A stretch of 64,000 nt of DNA from Microvelia longipes. Lineage: Eukaryota; Arthropoda; Insecta; Hemiptera; Veliidae. Shown here piece by piece: positions 1 through 10,650 of the stretch. The notes beneath the pieces were generated by a model that was given only the letters and a program-made list of their open reading frames with translations, was not told the origin of the DNA and did no database searches. Positions within the stretch are counted from its first letter, which is position 1. The number at the start of each line of letters is the position of its first letter. The position numbers and the translations under genes are program-made. The stretch spans positions 19,422,079-19,486,078 of the forward strand of contig JACMZG010001913.1 of the NCBI GenBank assembly GCA_018340805.1. The letters run 5' to 3'.

Positions 1-113
1 TAAAAACTTCTAAAATGGATAATTCAAGTGTAATCTCGGGTTAACATTTTTTGGGTGAAACCAATTCTTTTCCTCTATATACCTTCTGTATAAGAAGGCG
101 AGGAAAAGTAAAA
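1..113 (-). mobile_element. 5S-family repeat, partial copy cut by window edge
   Basis: The first 113 bases match, in reverse orientation, the terminal segment seen in the longer copies at 20210-20312 and 59810-59890: a TAAAAAC(A)CCT...ATGGATAATTCAAG block, then a variant of CCGGTTTCGGAATTT and an A/G-rich CTTTTCC..GGAAAAGTAAAA end. The rest of the copy lies outside the window. No open frame is associated with it. Family membership is clear; the exact end is approximate. Confidence 0.6.
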
Positions 114-351
114 AATCCAAATAAACTTAGTAAAAGTTTCACTCTAACTTAAGTCCAAGTTAAGACAAATCTTAACTTGTTATTGCTTTTAAATTTATTA
201 ATTTGTTACAAAGAAAGTTTTTCCTTAAAGTTTAAGAACTTTTTCTAAGCTCGTTATTACTTTTCAAAAGTATAATTGAATTCAGAAAGTTTATTCAATA
301 AGACAAACCATACTTTTAGGCGTAGAGGAAGTAATAATGAATCTTTTGTTG

Positions 352-1140
352 AAAAAAAATTAAAAATCGGGTACAGGGTACTTTGTTACCCTTTGGGTAC
401 TTTTCCTTTTACTACTTTTCCTCACAACTTGAGACACGCTTCGCTCAACCTCAGAATGCCATGAATATTTAAAGCTTAAGGTGGTATAACTTCAGTTTCG
501 CTATTCTTGACCTCTGAATGAAATGGCTATCAAAGTTTAGGGTGATAAAACTTCAGACTCGCTTTGCATTACATTTATTATTATGATTACATTGTGAAAT
601 CATACAGAATATCATGATTACTTAAAGCCTAAGGTAGCATTACTTTGGTCTCACAACGCTCGTCCACAGAATAAAGTAGTGATACAAAGTCTAGAGTGTT
701 ATGACTTCGGATTTTCAACTCTCTATCATAAACACAGCAGGAGTTATGCGTGACATACACATTAGACCAAGAACCCAAGGGTGTTTTGTTAATAAAAAGT
801 GTAATGGCTGGAACCGGTCACAATTTTTCGTAAATACATACCTGAACAAGGATCTGCAATTCTGCCGACTCGTATCGGATGGGTGTCGCAGGCAGAACGC
901 ACTTTAGGGGTCAAAGGTTCTGCCTGGGACACTCATCCGATACGAGTCGGCAGAATTGCAGATCCTTGTTCAGGAAGGTATTTACGAAAAAATTGAGACC
1001 GGTTCCAGCCATTACACTTTTTATTAACAAAACACCCCTGGGCTCTTGGTCTACGTATACACCATGATTAAAACCGCTCAGGACGTTATAAAAAGGCATA
1101 AAATGGATAATCCTGATGAAACATCAGTTTCGGAATTTTA
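352..1140 (-). mobile_element. 5S-family repeat, degenerate copy split by a foldback MITE
   Basis: It starts with the family end AAAAATCGGGTACAGGGTAC and a CTTTTCCTCAC box, followed by GCTTCGCTCAACCTCAG. It finishes with the opposite-end blocks (AACTCTCTATCATAAACACA near 718, TAAAATGGATAATCC near 1100, TCAGTTTCGGAATTTTA near 1125). The middle is highly diverged and no 5S-like segment is readable. The foldback element at 765-1051 sits inside it. Low sequence conservation suggests an old insertion. Confidence 0.55.
765..1051. mobile_element. Foldback MITE with TA target duplication, copy 1
   Basis: This is a 287-bp near-perfect palindrome. The left arm 765-899 pairs with the right arm 917-1051, with a 17-bp spacer. 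The tips read GACCAAGA.CCCA...TGGG.TCTTGGTC, and TA lies on both sides (763-764, 1052-1053). A second copy with the same arms is at 50149-50432. A TA duplication with long inverted repeats suits Tc1/mariner-type mobilisation, an inference from known families. There is no coding capacity. Both copies lie inside 5S-family repeats. Confidence 0.8.
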
Positions 1141-2297
1141 AGCCGAACTAAATATTTTTTAGTTCGTTATTCTTGTTTAGAACAAGAATATAAAGTAAAA
1201 ATATCCTAAAAATCAACACAGCTTATTAAGGTTAAGCATTCAACAGGTCCTACAGGTTAAATAGCTAAAAGTGAAGTAAAATTTATCTAAAATAAAATAT
1301 GTTCAGTTCTAAACAAGATATCAAAACTTAAAGACGGTATTCCTTTTTTTAAATGAATTCTGCTAAATTAAACTTTGGTTCCATCTAGCAGGTGTTGGAA
1401 ACCCCCTAAAGTATTTCAGATGAAAATCTTGTTTCCGGATTTTTAGAACAAATACAATAAATAAACTACGGTATAAATAAGGAAAAGTGAAAATAAGCAT
1501 ACAAATTTATAATCATAAAATTGATTTAACATAATAAATATTAGTTGCTAACGTAAATCTAATGCTTTGCCCCCAGCGTCAACCAACATGTCATAATAAA
1601 TCATTCCACTATCCAAGTTCATTTATAGCACCTTCCATCTTATTAATCACTTACTTTCTGAAAGTTTCTTTTTATATTTTTTTATTCGTTAACTTAAACT
1701 GGTTTCAAGGACGTTCAGTGATTTTATATTAATTTACAGTAGGCTGTACTTTTCTAAATCTTCATTTAGATGCCAATATTTTATACATGTCAGTAAATTA
1801 AAAAAAATAAAATTAAATAATATTATTTTTTTAACTTGTTTAAAAATTGTGACATGAGGATCACACAAAAAAATAATACAAAAAATTATGAATTATACTA
1901 TGTAATATTGTTTGACATATGTATGTATGATATTAAATAAGTGTTTTTATATACTTAAGTGTGCGCGTAAGAGACATGTGATTGTCTAGATAGGGCGCCT
2001 GAAAAAAAAAATTGTGCAGCCCACGGGTTTTTCTATTAAAACCACAAGGTGTGCCTCTTGTCAGGGTATTTTTATGGCATAAGATATATGAAATAGAGTT
2101 GTTCGAGTTAAATATAAATCAAATTTACATTAATGCAAACATTAAAATAAAATTATTGCCGTATTTCAACATGGTCGTAATATAGGACTCTACTTCTCTA
2201 GAAGTAGGTAAAATGTAGAAACATTTAGGCGCGGAGATTGGGGAGCAGATGGGAATTTCATTTGGAATGTTTATTTTTTAAGCTCAATAACCCATTT
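1141..2297. other. AT-rich stretch, no gene seen
   Basis: Nothing codes here. Two small perfect hairpins occur near 1143-1165 and 1171-1190 (CGAACTAAA/TTTAGTTCG; ATTCTTGTT/AACAAGAAT). The remainder looks like unconstrained AT-rich DNA. Confidence 0.6.
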
Positions 2298-2625
2298 TTA
2301 CTTTTTCTCATTTATACTGTAGGTTTATAGAAAAATTATTGTGTTTGCAAAACAATTTGAAACTGAAAATTTACTTGAATTATCAGCTTCAGGTGTTTCT
2401 AAACCTCCTGATTGGTTTTCACATAGTTTTCTGTACGTGTGTGAGAAATATTGAGTGTGTTATCGTAGCTCCCAGTGTGTATGCTAGATAGTTAAAAACT
2501 TGGTACCCAAATAAACCTTAAATTTGCTTGATCTGGATACCACAACTGGACTAACAGATTGATTTTCGTACAAGTTCCAACTCTCCAGCACAAATATTAT
2601 ACGAGGAGCTAAGATGATCAGACAC
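2298..2625. mobile_element. 5S-family fragments, two pieces in inverted orientation
   Basis: From about 2298 to 2520 the plus strand follows the family from its TGTGTTTGCAAA block through TTATCGTAGCTCCCAGTGTG to a GTTAAAAACTTGGTAC block. From about 2550 to 2620 the same internal segment recurs in reverse (TTCCAACTCTCCAGCACAAA...GGAGCTAAGATGATC...ACACACA). This is a partial head-to-head arrangement, produced either by inversion or by insertion of a second fragment. The 5S-like part is absent. Confidence 0.55.
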
Positions 2626-3499
2626 ACACATTTCATTGTAATTTCGTTCTATGACTAGTTTCATTTAATATTTAATTAATATTGACAAAATCTATACTAC
2701 AGAAAAACAATGCTACTTAAATATTGTTCGATTACTTTAAGAATTTGTCATTTAGATTGATAAGTACGCTGTGTTCATAGCAAACCTCATCATAAGGCCA
2801 GTCTCAATGTTTGTATTTTTGTAAATAAAGTTTTTATGTATATAATTTATTCTTTCTTAAATATATAATAAAATTAAAATAAATAATAAATTAAATAGGC
2901 AAACAGAAACGTAAAATCAACGAAAAAGAGCCTCATGTTTTTAGGTTTCCATCTTGAAGGATTTTTTTTCTAGTACACAAAATAAAGATTCATGCTAATT
3001 GATCTTGTGAATTCTTTAAATAATAAATTGTTAATTTCTGAATTGATTATTAAATAAATAAATATTGACAGTATATTGACATACAGACTTCTCAACACTT
3101 CAAACAATCACACTTCTCATAACAGCGCAGGTCTTAAATTTTAGAGGCAAACTTACCTTTAAATGGTTTCCCATTGTTTATTGCTCGAGAAGGTTATAAA
3201 CACGCTTAAATTATCACTCACTAAAGTATAAGTATAGTCCAAAATTTAAAATTAAATAAGCACATATGACTTAACAAGCAGCACAAATGTAACAATCACG
3301 AGAAGCACAAAAGAGAAGCAAACTCGACAACCTTGCTACATAATCTGCGTTTGGCGCCTTTTTTTCATTATAACCATGGGAAGGTAAGTTTGCTCATATT
3401 TCTCTATTCATACAACTTCCATGGGGTCAGAAATGTTCCTTAATGCGTCATCTCCTTTATTAAAGATCCTTGGTTGTGAAAAATCAAAGATAATCCAAG
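2626..3499. other. AT-rich stretch, no gene seen
   Basis: No coding signal, RNA gene or clear repeat is visible. Confidence 0.55.
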
Positions 3500-3582
3500 A
3501 GTTATCTCGGTTTCGGAATTTTAATGTAAACACAGTACTTTTCTTTATATTCCGGTAAAAATGAGGAAAAGTAAAAACCTTG
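3500..3582 (-). mobile_element. 5S-family terminal fragment
   Basis: Reverse-orientation terminal block: TTATCTCGGTTTCGGAATTT, then ACACAGTACTTTTC and GAGGAAAAGTAAAAA. It matches the ends at 20250-20312 and 53690-53770. It is an isolated fragment abutting the inverted-repeat element that follows. Confidence 0.6.
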
Positions 3583-3591
3583 TCCCATATT

Positions 3592-4212
3592 AGGCAGGTT
3601 ACTTCTGACTAAAAACTATAAACAAAACAACAGTTATTTCTTATGACCTTAGAATAATACTTTATATAGAAGGAGCACTACTGATAACACGAAAGTCGGT
3701 TGACTGGTGCAACTAAGTAATGCTGCCAACCTAACAATATACAATTTTCTAAAAAAAAGTTGGCAATACTTCCGGTTGCTGAATTATTATGTTCTATTAT
3801 TAATTAATGATTGATTATTCATAAAATACTGATGTAAATATCGGTGCATTACAATATTTAAAGCATTTTAGATTGTAGTTTAACGTATTTATTAAAATTA
3901 TATATAATAAGTAGTCCTCGTCAACTAAATGTAGATTCTTGTATTCCGCCACCCTTTTGCCATCTAAGACCAGTTTTATTAAATATTCAGCAGGTGTTTT
4001 AAGTTATTATATTTGTTCTTTACGATCTTTCTTCATTAATAGATATTTATGACAAATATTTAAAATAGTGTTTTGTTGTCAGGTTGGCAGCATTACTTAG
4101 TTGCACCAGTCAACCGCCTTTCGTGTTATCAGTGGAATTACATTGTGTTTACGGTCCTGTGCTCCTTCTATGTATAGTATTATTCTAAGCTTATGACGAA
4201 TAACTTGCCTGA
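3592..4212. mobile_element. Non-autonomous DNA element with long inverted repeats
   Basis: The left segment 3648-3750 and right segment 4077-4200 are reverse complements over about 100 bases, sharing TGGTGCAACTAAGTAATGCT, CACTGATAACACGAAAG, TAGAAGGAGCAC and TTAGAATAATACT. The outermost blocks read AGGCAGGTTACTT and AATAACTTGCCT. The core of about 330 bp is AT-rich and non-coding. The left arm carries a small insertion or divergence relative to the right. I cannot see a convincing target-site duplication, so the superfamily is unassigned. Confidence 0.6.
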
Positions 4213-4554
4213 AATCGTTATTTATATTATTATTGAATTAATTTTGATATTTATAGTAGAATCACGTAGAACACGTAGAACACGAATTTGAATGAATGAA
4301 TGATATCAATGAATCAACAAGTTTAGTCATAATAATAAAATAAAGCTATTGATGAGATTGGGGGTTTTCCTGTCAATAAAATGGGCTTATTAAAGTAGTC
4401 ATACATTTTTCTTAAAAGTTATACACATACTTTTATAATTATAATTGTGTTTGACGAAACAGATGGGGATGTTAGGATATTAATTCGATAATGACGACAC
4501 GATATGTTGACAGCGCTGCTACGGAACAACCAAATCGCCCCCCACCCTGTATTT
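4213..4554. other. AT-rich stretch, no gene seen
   Basis: A short GAACACGTAGAACACG repeat and ATGAATGAATGA simple sequence occur near 4262-4300. Nothing codes. Confidence 0.5.
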
Positions 4555-4930
4555 AACATAACACAGATGTACATTTGTGTCAAATTTCATCTCGATTAGC
4601 CGAATTTCGATGTTTTAAAGATTCCTTTTGTTAATTCATGATGACTCAGCAAAATAGGACTAACACCAATTGTCTTCCGGACAGCTCAACTAGATCTTTG
4701 TCTAATTTTTGTTTAACACAATAGAACACTGTGGGAGATATGCGTGACACTGACACACACACTCAAAGAGACACACACAATGATGAAACCACTTAGAATG
4801 TCACCAAAATGCTTGAAACATACAATGAAATCGCATAATGAAAATAGCATTATAATGAAATTTCGACTTCGAATGTTTAGGGTGAATACAAAATACTTTT
4901 CATACATATAATAGTGGGAAGGAAAAGTTT
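4555..4930 (-). mobile_element. 5S-family repeat, degenerate partial copy
   Basis: CAAATTTCATCTCGATTAGC near 4580 and GATGACTCAGCAAAAT near 4640 match the internal blocks seen at 53275-53300 and 29225-29245 in the same orientation. GGGAGATATGCGTGACACTG and a GACACACAC run near 4733-4765 match the block usually reading GGGAGCTACGATG...ACACAC. The copy ends near GGAAGGAAAAGTTTAAAA. It is strongly diverged and no 5S-like segment was found. Confidence 0.45.
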
Positions 4931-4952
4931 AAAACATGATATGCTACTTTTG

Positions 4953-5545
4953 TTTATAAAAACTGACTGGTACTAAGCATCATCAGCTTTTGTCTTATTT
5001 GTTTAGCTCTTGTCTCATTGTTTAGCTCTTATTTTATAAAAACTGAATGTTACGAAGCAACATCTGCTCTTGTCTTATTTATTATCTTGTCATATTTGTT
5101 TAGCTCTTGTCTTATTATTTATCTCTTATTCTATACAAACTGAATGTTACGAAGCAACATCAGCTCTTTTCTGTTTTATTTAGCTCTTATTCGTTTAGCT
5201 TATTTGTTATCTTGTCTCTTTTGTTTAGCTTATTTGTAATTTTATCTTGTTTGTTTAGCTCTTGTCTCATTAAGTATATCCTATTATTCTATACAAACTT
5301 AATTTTACGAAGCAACATCAGCTCTTGTCTTATTTGTTTAGCTCTTGTTCGTTTAGCTCAATCGTTATCTTGTCTTATTTGTTTAGCTTATTTATCATCT
5401 TATCTTGTTTGTTTAGCTCTTGTCTCATTATTTATCTCTTATTCTATACAAACTAAATGTTACGAAGCAACATCAGCTCTTGTCTTATTTGTTAAGCTCT
5501 TATTCGTTTAGCTTATTTGTTATCTTGTCTCATTTGTTTAGCTCT
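4953..5545. repeat. Complex tandem repeat, irregular 80-155 bp units
   Basis: Five copies of a block beginning (T)ATACAAACTGAATGTTACG and containing GAAGCAACATCAGCTCTTG begin near 4953, 5034, 5131, 5285 and 5437. They are separated by variable numbers of a TTGTTTAGCTCTTGTCTTAT sub-repeat. The last two intervals are near 155 bp, suggesting a higher-order unit formed by recent expansion. Apparent open frames here are repeat translations. Confidence 0.75.
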
Positions 5546-6430
5546 TTTTAGAATTCTTTCGATAAATTCACCGAAAGAACTGATGCAACCAAACATGAAA
5601 CCTCACTGTTCATCAAATTTGTTACCCTAAAAATACGGAAATACTCATCATTCCTGTTTACTACGTTTTTATCAAATTTAAAACGAAATTTTCAAGGATA
5701 TTTCTAACAAAAACCTGCTTTCTTGCTTTTCCAAATACAGAGTTGACCAATAAAGTATCAGATAAATATTTTGTCATCAAAACATGTTAAAAGCCACTTT
5801 GACACAAAAGTTAAAACTTAAATGAAAAATGCCCAAAAATCCAACTCAATAACAAGCAATAGGGAAGTAATAATGTCAATCTTGTCGTAATTTTATCACA
5901 TAATTTTACACCTACATTTTTCAAATTTTACGCTTTATACAGATTTATAAAACATCTAAAGAGCTTTTAACATACAATTAAATATTATAATGAGTAAAGA
6001 ATGTCGGAAAGTATACAAGATCATCAGATAAAGGTAGGGGTAAACTTGGTGCTGGTCTCTAGCGGTAGCTTTTGAACTAACCTTCCTGCCCAAAACATTC
6101 TTCCCACTTTTTTAAGTTATTATTATGAAGTTATCTCATTCTTTATTGCCATTATAACGGCACGAGTATCTACTTCAAATTAATCATTATTATGTAAAGA
6201 AAAAAATTGGATTAATCGGTAAAAAGACAAGAGTATTTTGCTAAAAAAGACGATAAGAGCGCATTCTCGTAGTTGACATAGTGAAACTACCAAATCACAT
6301 ACTAGCGCTCCTATTAACTGGTTACAGAACTAATCTTCTTTCGTCAGAAATAATAAATCCCAGCATCATCTTTCTATAACTATCCGAGTATATTCTTTGC
6401 ATACAATATAAGTTTTATTATATATAAGTT

Positions 6431-6435
<5 letters not shown>
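5546..6435. other. AT-rich stretch, no gene seen
   Basis: No gene, RNA or repeat family recognised. Confidence 0.55.
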
Positions 6436-6501
<66 letters not shown>

Positions 6502-6517
6502 AATATATATATATATA

Positions 6518-6558
<41 letters not shown>

Positions 6559-6569
6559 GTGTGTGTAAG
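6436..6569. repeat. (AT)n microsatellite with (GT)n end
   Basis: Long alternating AT with a few interruptions (ATACAAATAT, ATAATATAT), finishing in a short GTGTGTGTGT run. The open frame through it is low-complexity Tyr/Ile. Confidence 0.95.
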
Positions 6570-7380
6570 TTTAAACCTTTTCGTATAGCTAACTTCGTAA
6601 TTAATCTTAACATATGGTGAGATATTGTAAACGTTACGAACTTTAACGTGAGTGAAAAATTTATTTCCTTATTAACCCAACTGTATGTCATACGAATTGA
6701 TAAAGAAGAGTAATATATTGTAAGGTTATTGGCATGATAAATCGAATAAGACCGGTTTTAGCTCAATAGACCATTACAAGTAGCCCTGAAACCCTGCAAT
6801 TGCCCTGGTCCCTATGATGGCCCTGGTCCCTAAAATTCAGCACACACACGATTGATACAGACCAAAGACTCGTATCTTTGTAATATAGTTGAAACCAGAA
6901 ACATTTTTTAATTAAGTTCTGTTCGAATGGAATTTAATCACCTTTTAAATTCTTTTAAGTTTAGTGAGTTTATACTAAACTTACTAAAGTTTAAGACCTT
7001 ACACCGAAATTACGCAAGAAACCCCACCAATAAAACAAGAATTATTTATTAATCTAATTATCAAATAAATTACATTGTAGGATATAAAAAAATAATTCAA
7101 CATATTTATAAAACTAAATAAGGCAAGGTTAAGATCAAAAAACTGTCCCACCTATTTCATTCGAACATTTTTTTTTTACGAAATACAAACATTTTATATC
7201 TGTGAGTCACAGAACAAGATTCTTTCAGAATCTGCCTTGTCTGTCGCTTTTTATTTATTCAATTTTTTATTTCCTAAACATGTCTGGAGCCATACTGCGT
7301 GAATCTTTAGTATAGAGTTTAAAATCTATATATATCACAAAGTAATATATATGCTTATATTACAAAAAGTAAACACCTAT
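6570..7380. other. AT-rich stretch, no gene seen
   Basis: A short imperfect duplication (GCCCTGGTCCCTA twice) lies at about 6801-6833. Nothing else is recognisable. Confidence 0.5.
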
Positions 7381-7396
7381 TAAATATATATATTAG

Positions 7397-7485
<89 letters not shown>

Positions 7486-7493
7486 TATTTATA
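7381..7493. repeat. (AT)n microsatellite
   Basis: Near-continuous alternating AT with several TAATAT phase shifts. Confidence 0.95.
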
Positions 7494-8224
7494 TCTCAAA
7501 AAGTACATATAACAACATACTCTTCTATAAATAGTATAAATTTATATGTTAATGAAAAAATGATTTCACAAAATAAACAACTGTAAATAAATAAATTAAC
7601 TATATAAAAAATTAACAGAAAAATTAGAAATTATACATAAGTTTAACATAAGTTTACTTATGTTATTTTATTAGAACTACATCACTAGTAAAATATATTA
7701 CAAAATAAAGCAAGCATTAAAAATATTTCCAAAAATTTATAAAATAGGAAGTACAAACTCATCCCATAAAGATAGAAATTTAAAATAAATACCTCAAATA
7801 GATAAATATCTGTGAAAATTCTTATAAAAATAAATATAAATCAGAAAGAGTTTTAAATAATTTGTAATATAGAGGTCAGTGACCAATAGAATGACCAGTA
7901 CAGATAGAATTGAATGGTCAATTCCATAGCACTAAGGGCTATCTTTAAGGCTGCATTATTTTTAACTTTTATGACTCTTTCCAAAGAATAGAATTCATTT
8001 ACATTTCACGAGCCGGTTCCCGAAAGCCAAACTTTTCAATTCTTGTGGGAGGTGGGCTATCACCGAATTAAGCACCGAGCTGTTACCATCCCGGAGAAGA
8101 GAATAGTTTTTTTATGTATTTGTAACTTTCATCTTTATCTTTATGGTTAATTATTTTATTTTTATTTGCTGTATTCTTTTTCTTATATTTTGCTTGATAA
8201 CTTTAAAGATACAACAATGTTTAT
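7494..8224. other. AT-rich stretch with a possible 5S-like scrap at 8059-8092
   Basis: The only non-AT-rich part is 7990-8095. There ATCACCGAATTAAGCACCGA resembles the centre of 5S rRNA (ATCACCGAAGTTAAGC...), but it lacks the box C part and could be chance. No gene is seen. Confidence 0.35.
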
Positions 8225-8450
8225 ACTTATAAAGTAAATAAATAAATTTTTAAAATAAAAGAAATACAATACAAAATCAAATCAAATGATAAAATTCAAA
8301 ACATAACCTGACTTACAGTGTTGCCAGAGTGGGGAATTATTATTTGTTACTTAAAAAAATAGGATTTTTTTTTGTTAAAAAAGTGCGGTTGAAAGCATTG
8401 AGATTTTGGCGGGCTGTCACCTGATTTGAGCCGTGTGTTTTACAATAATA
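8225..8450 (-). mobile_element. Fragment of the ACACGGCT inverted-repeat element
   Basis: It is the reverse complement of the left part of the element at 58656-58830: TCAAAACATAACCTGACT, GTGTTGCCAGAGTGGGGA, GAAAGCATTGAGATTTTGGC, then GGGCTGTCACCTGATTTGAG and CCGTGTGT. Only one end of the element is present. Confidence 0.7.
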
Positions 8451-9047
8451 AAATCATAGCTATAAAGAATTCTACAACACTAGTGAATAAATAAATTTAG
8501 AAAGTGTAAACAGACTTTGATGGAACCCACGACATTAAGTTATGGCAAAGCAATTAAGAGCTCCTGAAAAATTCTTTAAAATCAGCCTATACGGTGAATG
8601 CCTTAGTTGTGAACTTAAAGGCAGAACTGATTTTGTAAGTATTATGGGCTCTTTAGTCACTGAAACGTGATGATTTAAAGAAGGAAAAAGTTATTTCAAA
8701 TTGTTAATACTCCTGAGATTTTATTTTGTTTAGAAGAAAGATGGAGTAAAAAATAAAACAGAACGTGTATAAATGCATATAATATTAGAAGGAACACTCA
8801 TGGCACAAAAATGTGCAAAGTAACGTCTGAGTCTGAGACTCGACAGGAAAAGACTCGTAAAATTCTCGACGACTTTTACACCACATTATATTACACTAGA
8901 GTGGTTAAGTACACAAGTTTTTATGTACCACTTTAACCAGCAAGAACACATTTTCAACTTGTATAATGAATTTTAAACTTTAAAATGACGATAATATTAA
9001 TTAACATTTCCTCATTTAAATGTGTTCAGAATATTATAGTTATTTAA

Positions 9048-9215
9048 GCACCAAGGGAGTAAAGAATGCTATTATTTTTCTGAGCAGTTAGTTGGCGAAA
9101 GCCGAGGGAACCAAAGCATTTAACTCTCGAGGCTAAGTAGAGGTTGTAATGTAAGGGTAATTGGGTTGTAATAAGGGTAATTGCTAGGCAAAATATCATT
9201 CTACTCCCAAGGTGC
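9048..9215. mobile_element. Possible small inverted-repeat element
   Basis: The left end GCACCAAGGGAGTAAAG (9048-9064) and right end CTACTCCCAAGGTGC (9201-9215) are imperfect inverted repeats enclosing 168 bp. The core contains a short direct repeat (GTAA(T)AAGGGTAATTG). No second copy was found in the window. Confidence 0.35.
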
Positions 9216-9299
9216 ATACAAGATTATTGTTAATTATTACAGTTAATTATTGTTATATTCTTATTTTCATAGTTTTTGTTTTAATTTATTCAATACAAC

Positions 9300-9745
9300 A
9301 AGGGATCCCTCTTATAAAATTTGGAGGTGCCCCTTAAAAAAACTTTTTTTTTATTGTTCTAAACAACTTTTTTTGATCCGATCCGGATTTTGAGAGAATA
9401 TTTTATTTTTGGTCGGGCCCTCCTTATCAATTTTGAGGGAGATATCCCCCACAAACTTCTTTTGGCCTGAAACGGATTTTGATAAGCCAATAAAAGGATA
9501 TATGTTGGTCGCCCCTCCCCATAAATTCTTAGAATGCCGCCCCGGGAAAGTGTTACAAAAATTGATCGGTCCCTTTTATAAATTTAAAAGGGACCATTCC
9601 CGAAAAATTGTTATAATTAGCTCTAACCCCAATTATAGGAAACACTTTTTCTCCCTTGGGAGTGAAAAGTGATTCTTTATTCCCTAAAAACTAGTCAATA
9701 AACTTCACATTATACACTGTCTGGAGATAAAAATATTTTCTAAAA
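9300..9745 (-). repeat. Dispersed repeat R, diverged copy
   Basis: The reverse complement resembles the segments at 21085-21400 and 22485-22800. Shared blocks read on the plus strand are CTAAAAACTAGTCAATAA, CTTCACATTATACAC, CTCCCTTGGGAGTGAAAAG and CCCGGGAAAGTGTTAC. It is more GC-rich than its surroundings. An 87-codon open frame crosses it with no recognisable domain and is not shared by the other copies. Probably a transposable-element remnant of unknown class. Confidence 0.6.
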
Positions 9746-9982
9746 TTAAAAGTTAAAGTAATGTTAGAAATTAATGTAAGTTGATAAAATAAATAATTAA
9801 TTTGCGTCAATTATAATGTAAGAATTTTGTTCGTCGTATCGTTTATACAGGAATACAAAACGAAATATGTATTGTATAATAGAATAGAGAGAAAATAGAT
9901 CAATTACTTATAATGCACTAAAACATATAATTAATTTTTTTGTTGTAGTGTTTAAATTAATTTAAAAAATTTAATAATTTTA

Positions 9983-10032
9983 GGTCGAAAGCTTAAATGT
10001 TGTTTTATTTATCATGACCAATACCTCATAAC
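9983..10032 (+). mobile_element. HHR-B element, 3' end only
   Basis: GGTCGAAAGCTTAAATGTTG, followed by TTTTATTTATCATGACCAA and ACCTCATAAC, is base-for-base the end of the palindromic element at 56690-56998 (minus-strand arm). The upstream CTGATGA box is missing here, so this is a 5'-truncated insertion with a dead ribozyme motif. Confidence 0.6.
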
Positions 10033-10103
10033 TTTTTACTATTTTTTTATCAAATTAATTAACATTATAATTTGTTATTTTTGTTATTTTTATTATTAGT
10101 CTC

Positions 10104-10165
10104 CATTGTTTTACGCTTATTTCTTTTTGGACACTCGATAGGATGGAATAAAATTTAAACAATTC
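10104..10165 (-). mobile_element. Fragment of the GGACACAGGAT hairpin element
   Basis: TCTCCATTGTTTTACGCTTA, TTTTTGGACAC and TAGGATGGAATAAA are the reverse complement of the tail and right arm of the hairpin insert at 33961-34086. Only one arm plus the tail is present, so no hairpin forms here. Confidence 0.55.
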
Positions 10166-10362
10166 AGTCCATTATCACTCTTAAGTAGCATTAATTCTCA
10201 TAATTTATTAAAAAGTCTATTTAGAAAATGAACTTGTGTATTGAACACAAAACAATAATCATAATTTGTAGGATTGGTCTAGTTTATTTTTGCTTATTAA
10301 TTTTTACTCACCTTCTTTTTTACGATTCATTTCATCTTGAAATGTACAGGTATTATTTTTAG

Positions 10363-10650
10363 GTAATTTGAATAACAATTAATTAGGCGTATTTTGTAAC
10401 TTAGAGTATCCTAACAGTATCTAATATCCCCCCTTTTTTCAAATCTAAGTTCTCATCAGCATTAGAAGATTAAAAAATGTTCCTGATTTGTCTTTCCCTG
10501 ATTATTATAAATTATTGACTAGTAATAAGTTTTTCTAAATTTTTTTGTGTATATGTTTATAGAAAAAATATCACAGTGACTCATTTGTGCCAACTCATCG
10601 CTCATTAACATTGTAATTTGAATAACAATTAATTAGGCGTATTTTGTAAC
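10363..10650. repeat. 38-39 bp direct repeat, 249 bp apart
   Basis: The block TAATTTGAATAACAATTAAT followed by TAGGCGTATTTTGTAAC occurs at about 10363-10401 and again at 10612-10650 without mismatch. The interval holds no recognisable element. The second copy is followed by an ACGCCTATTTAT duplication. Confidence 0.8.
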
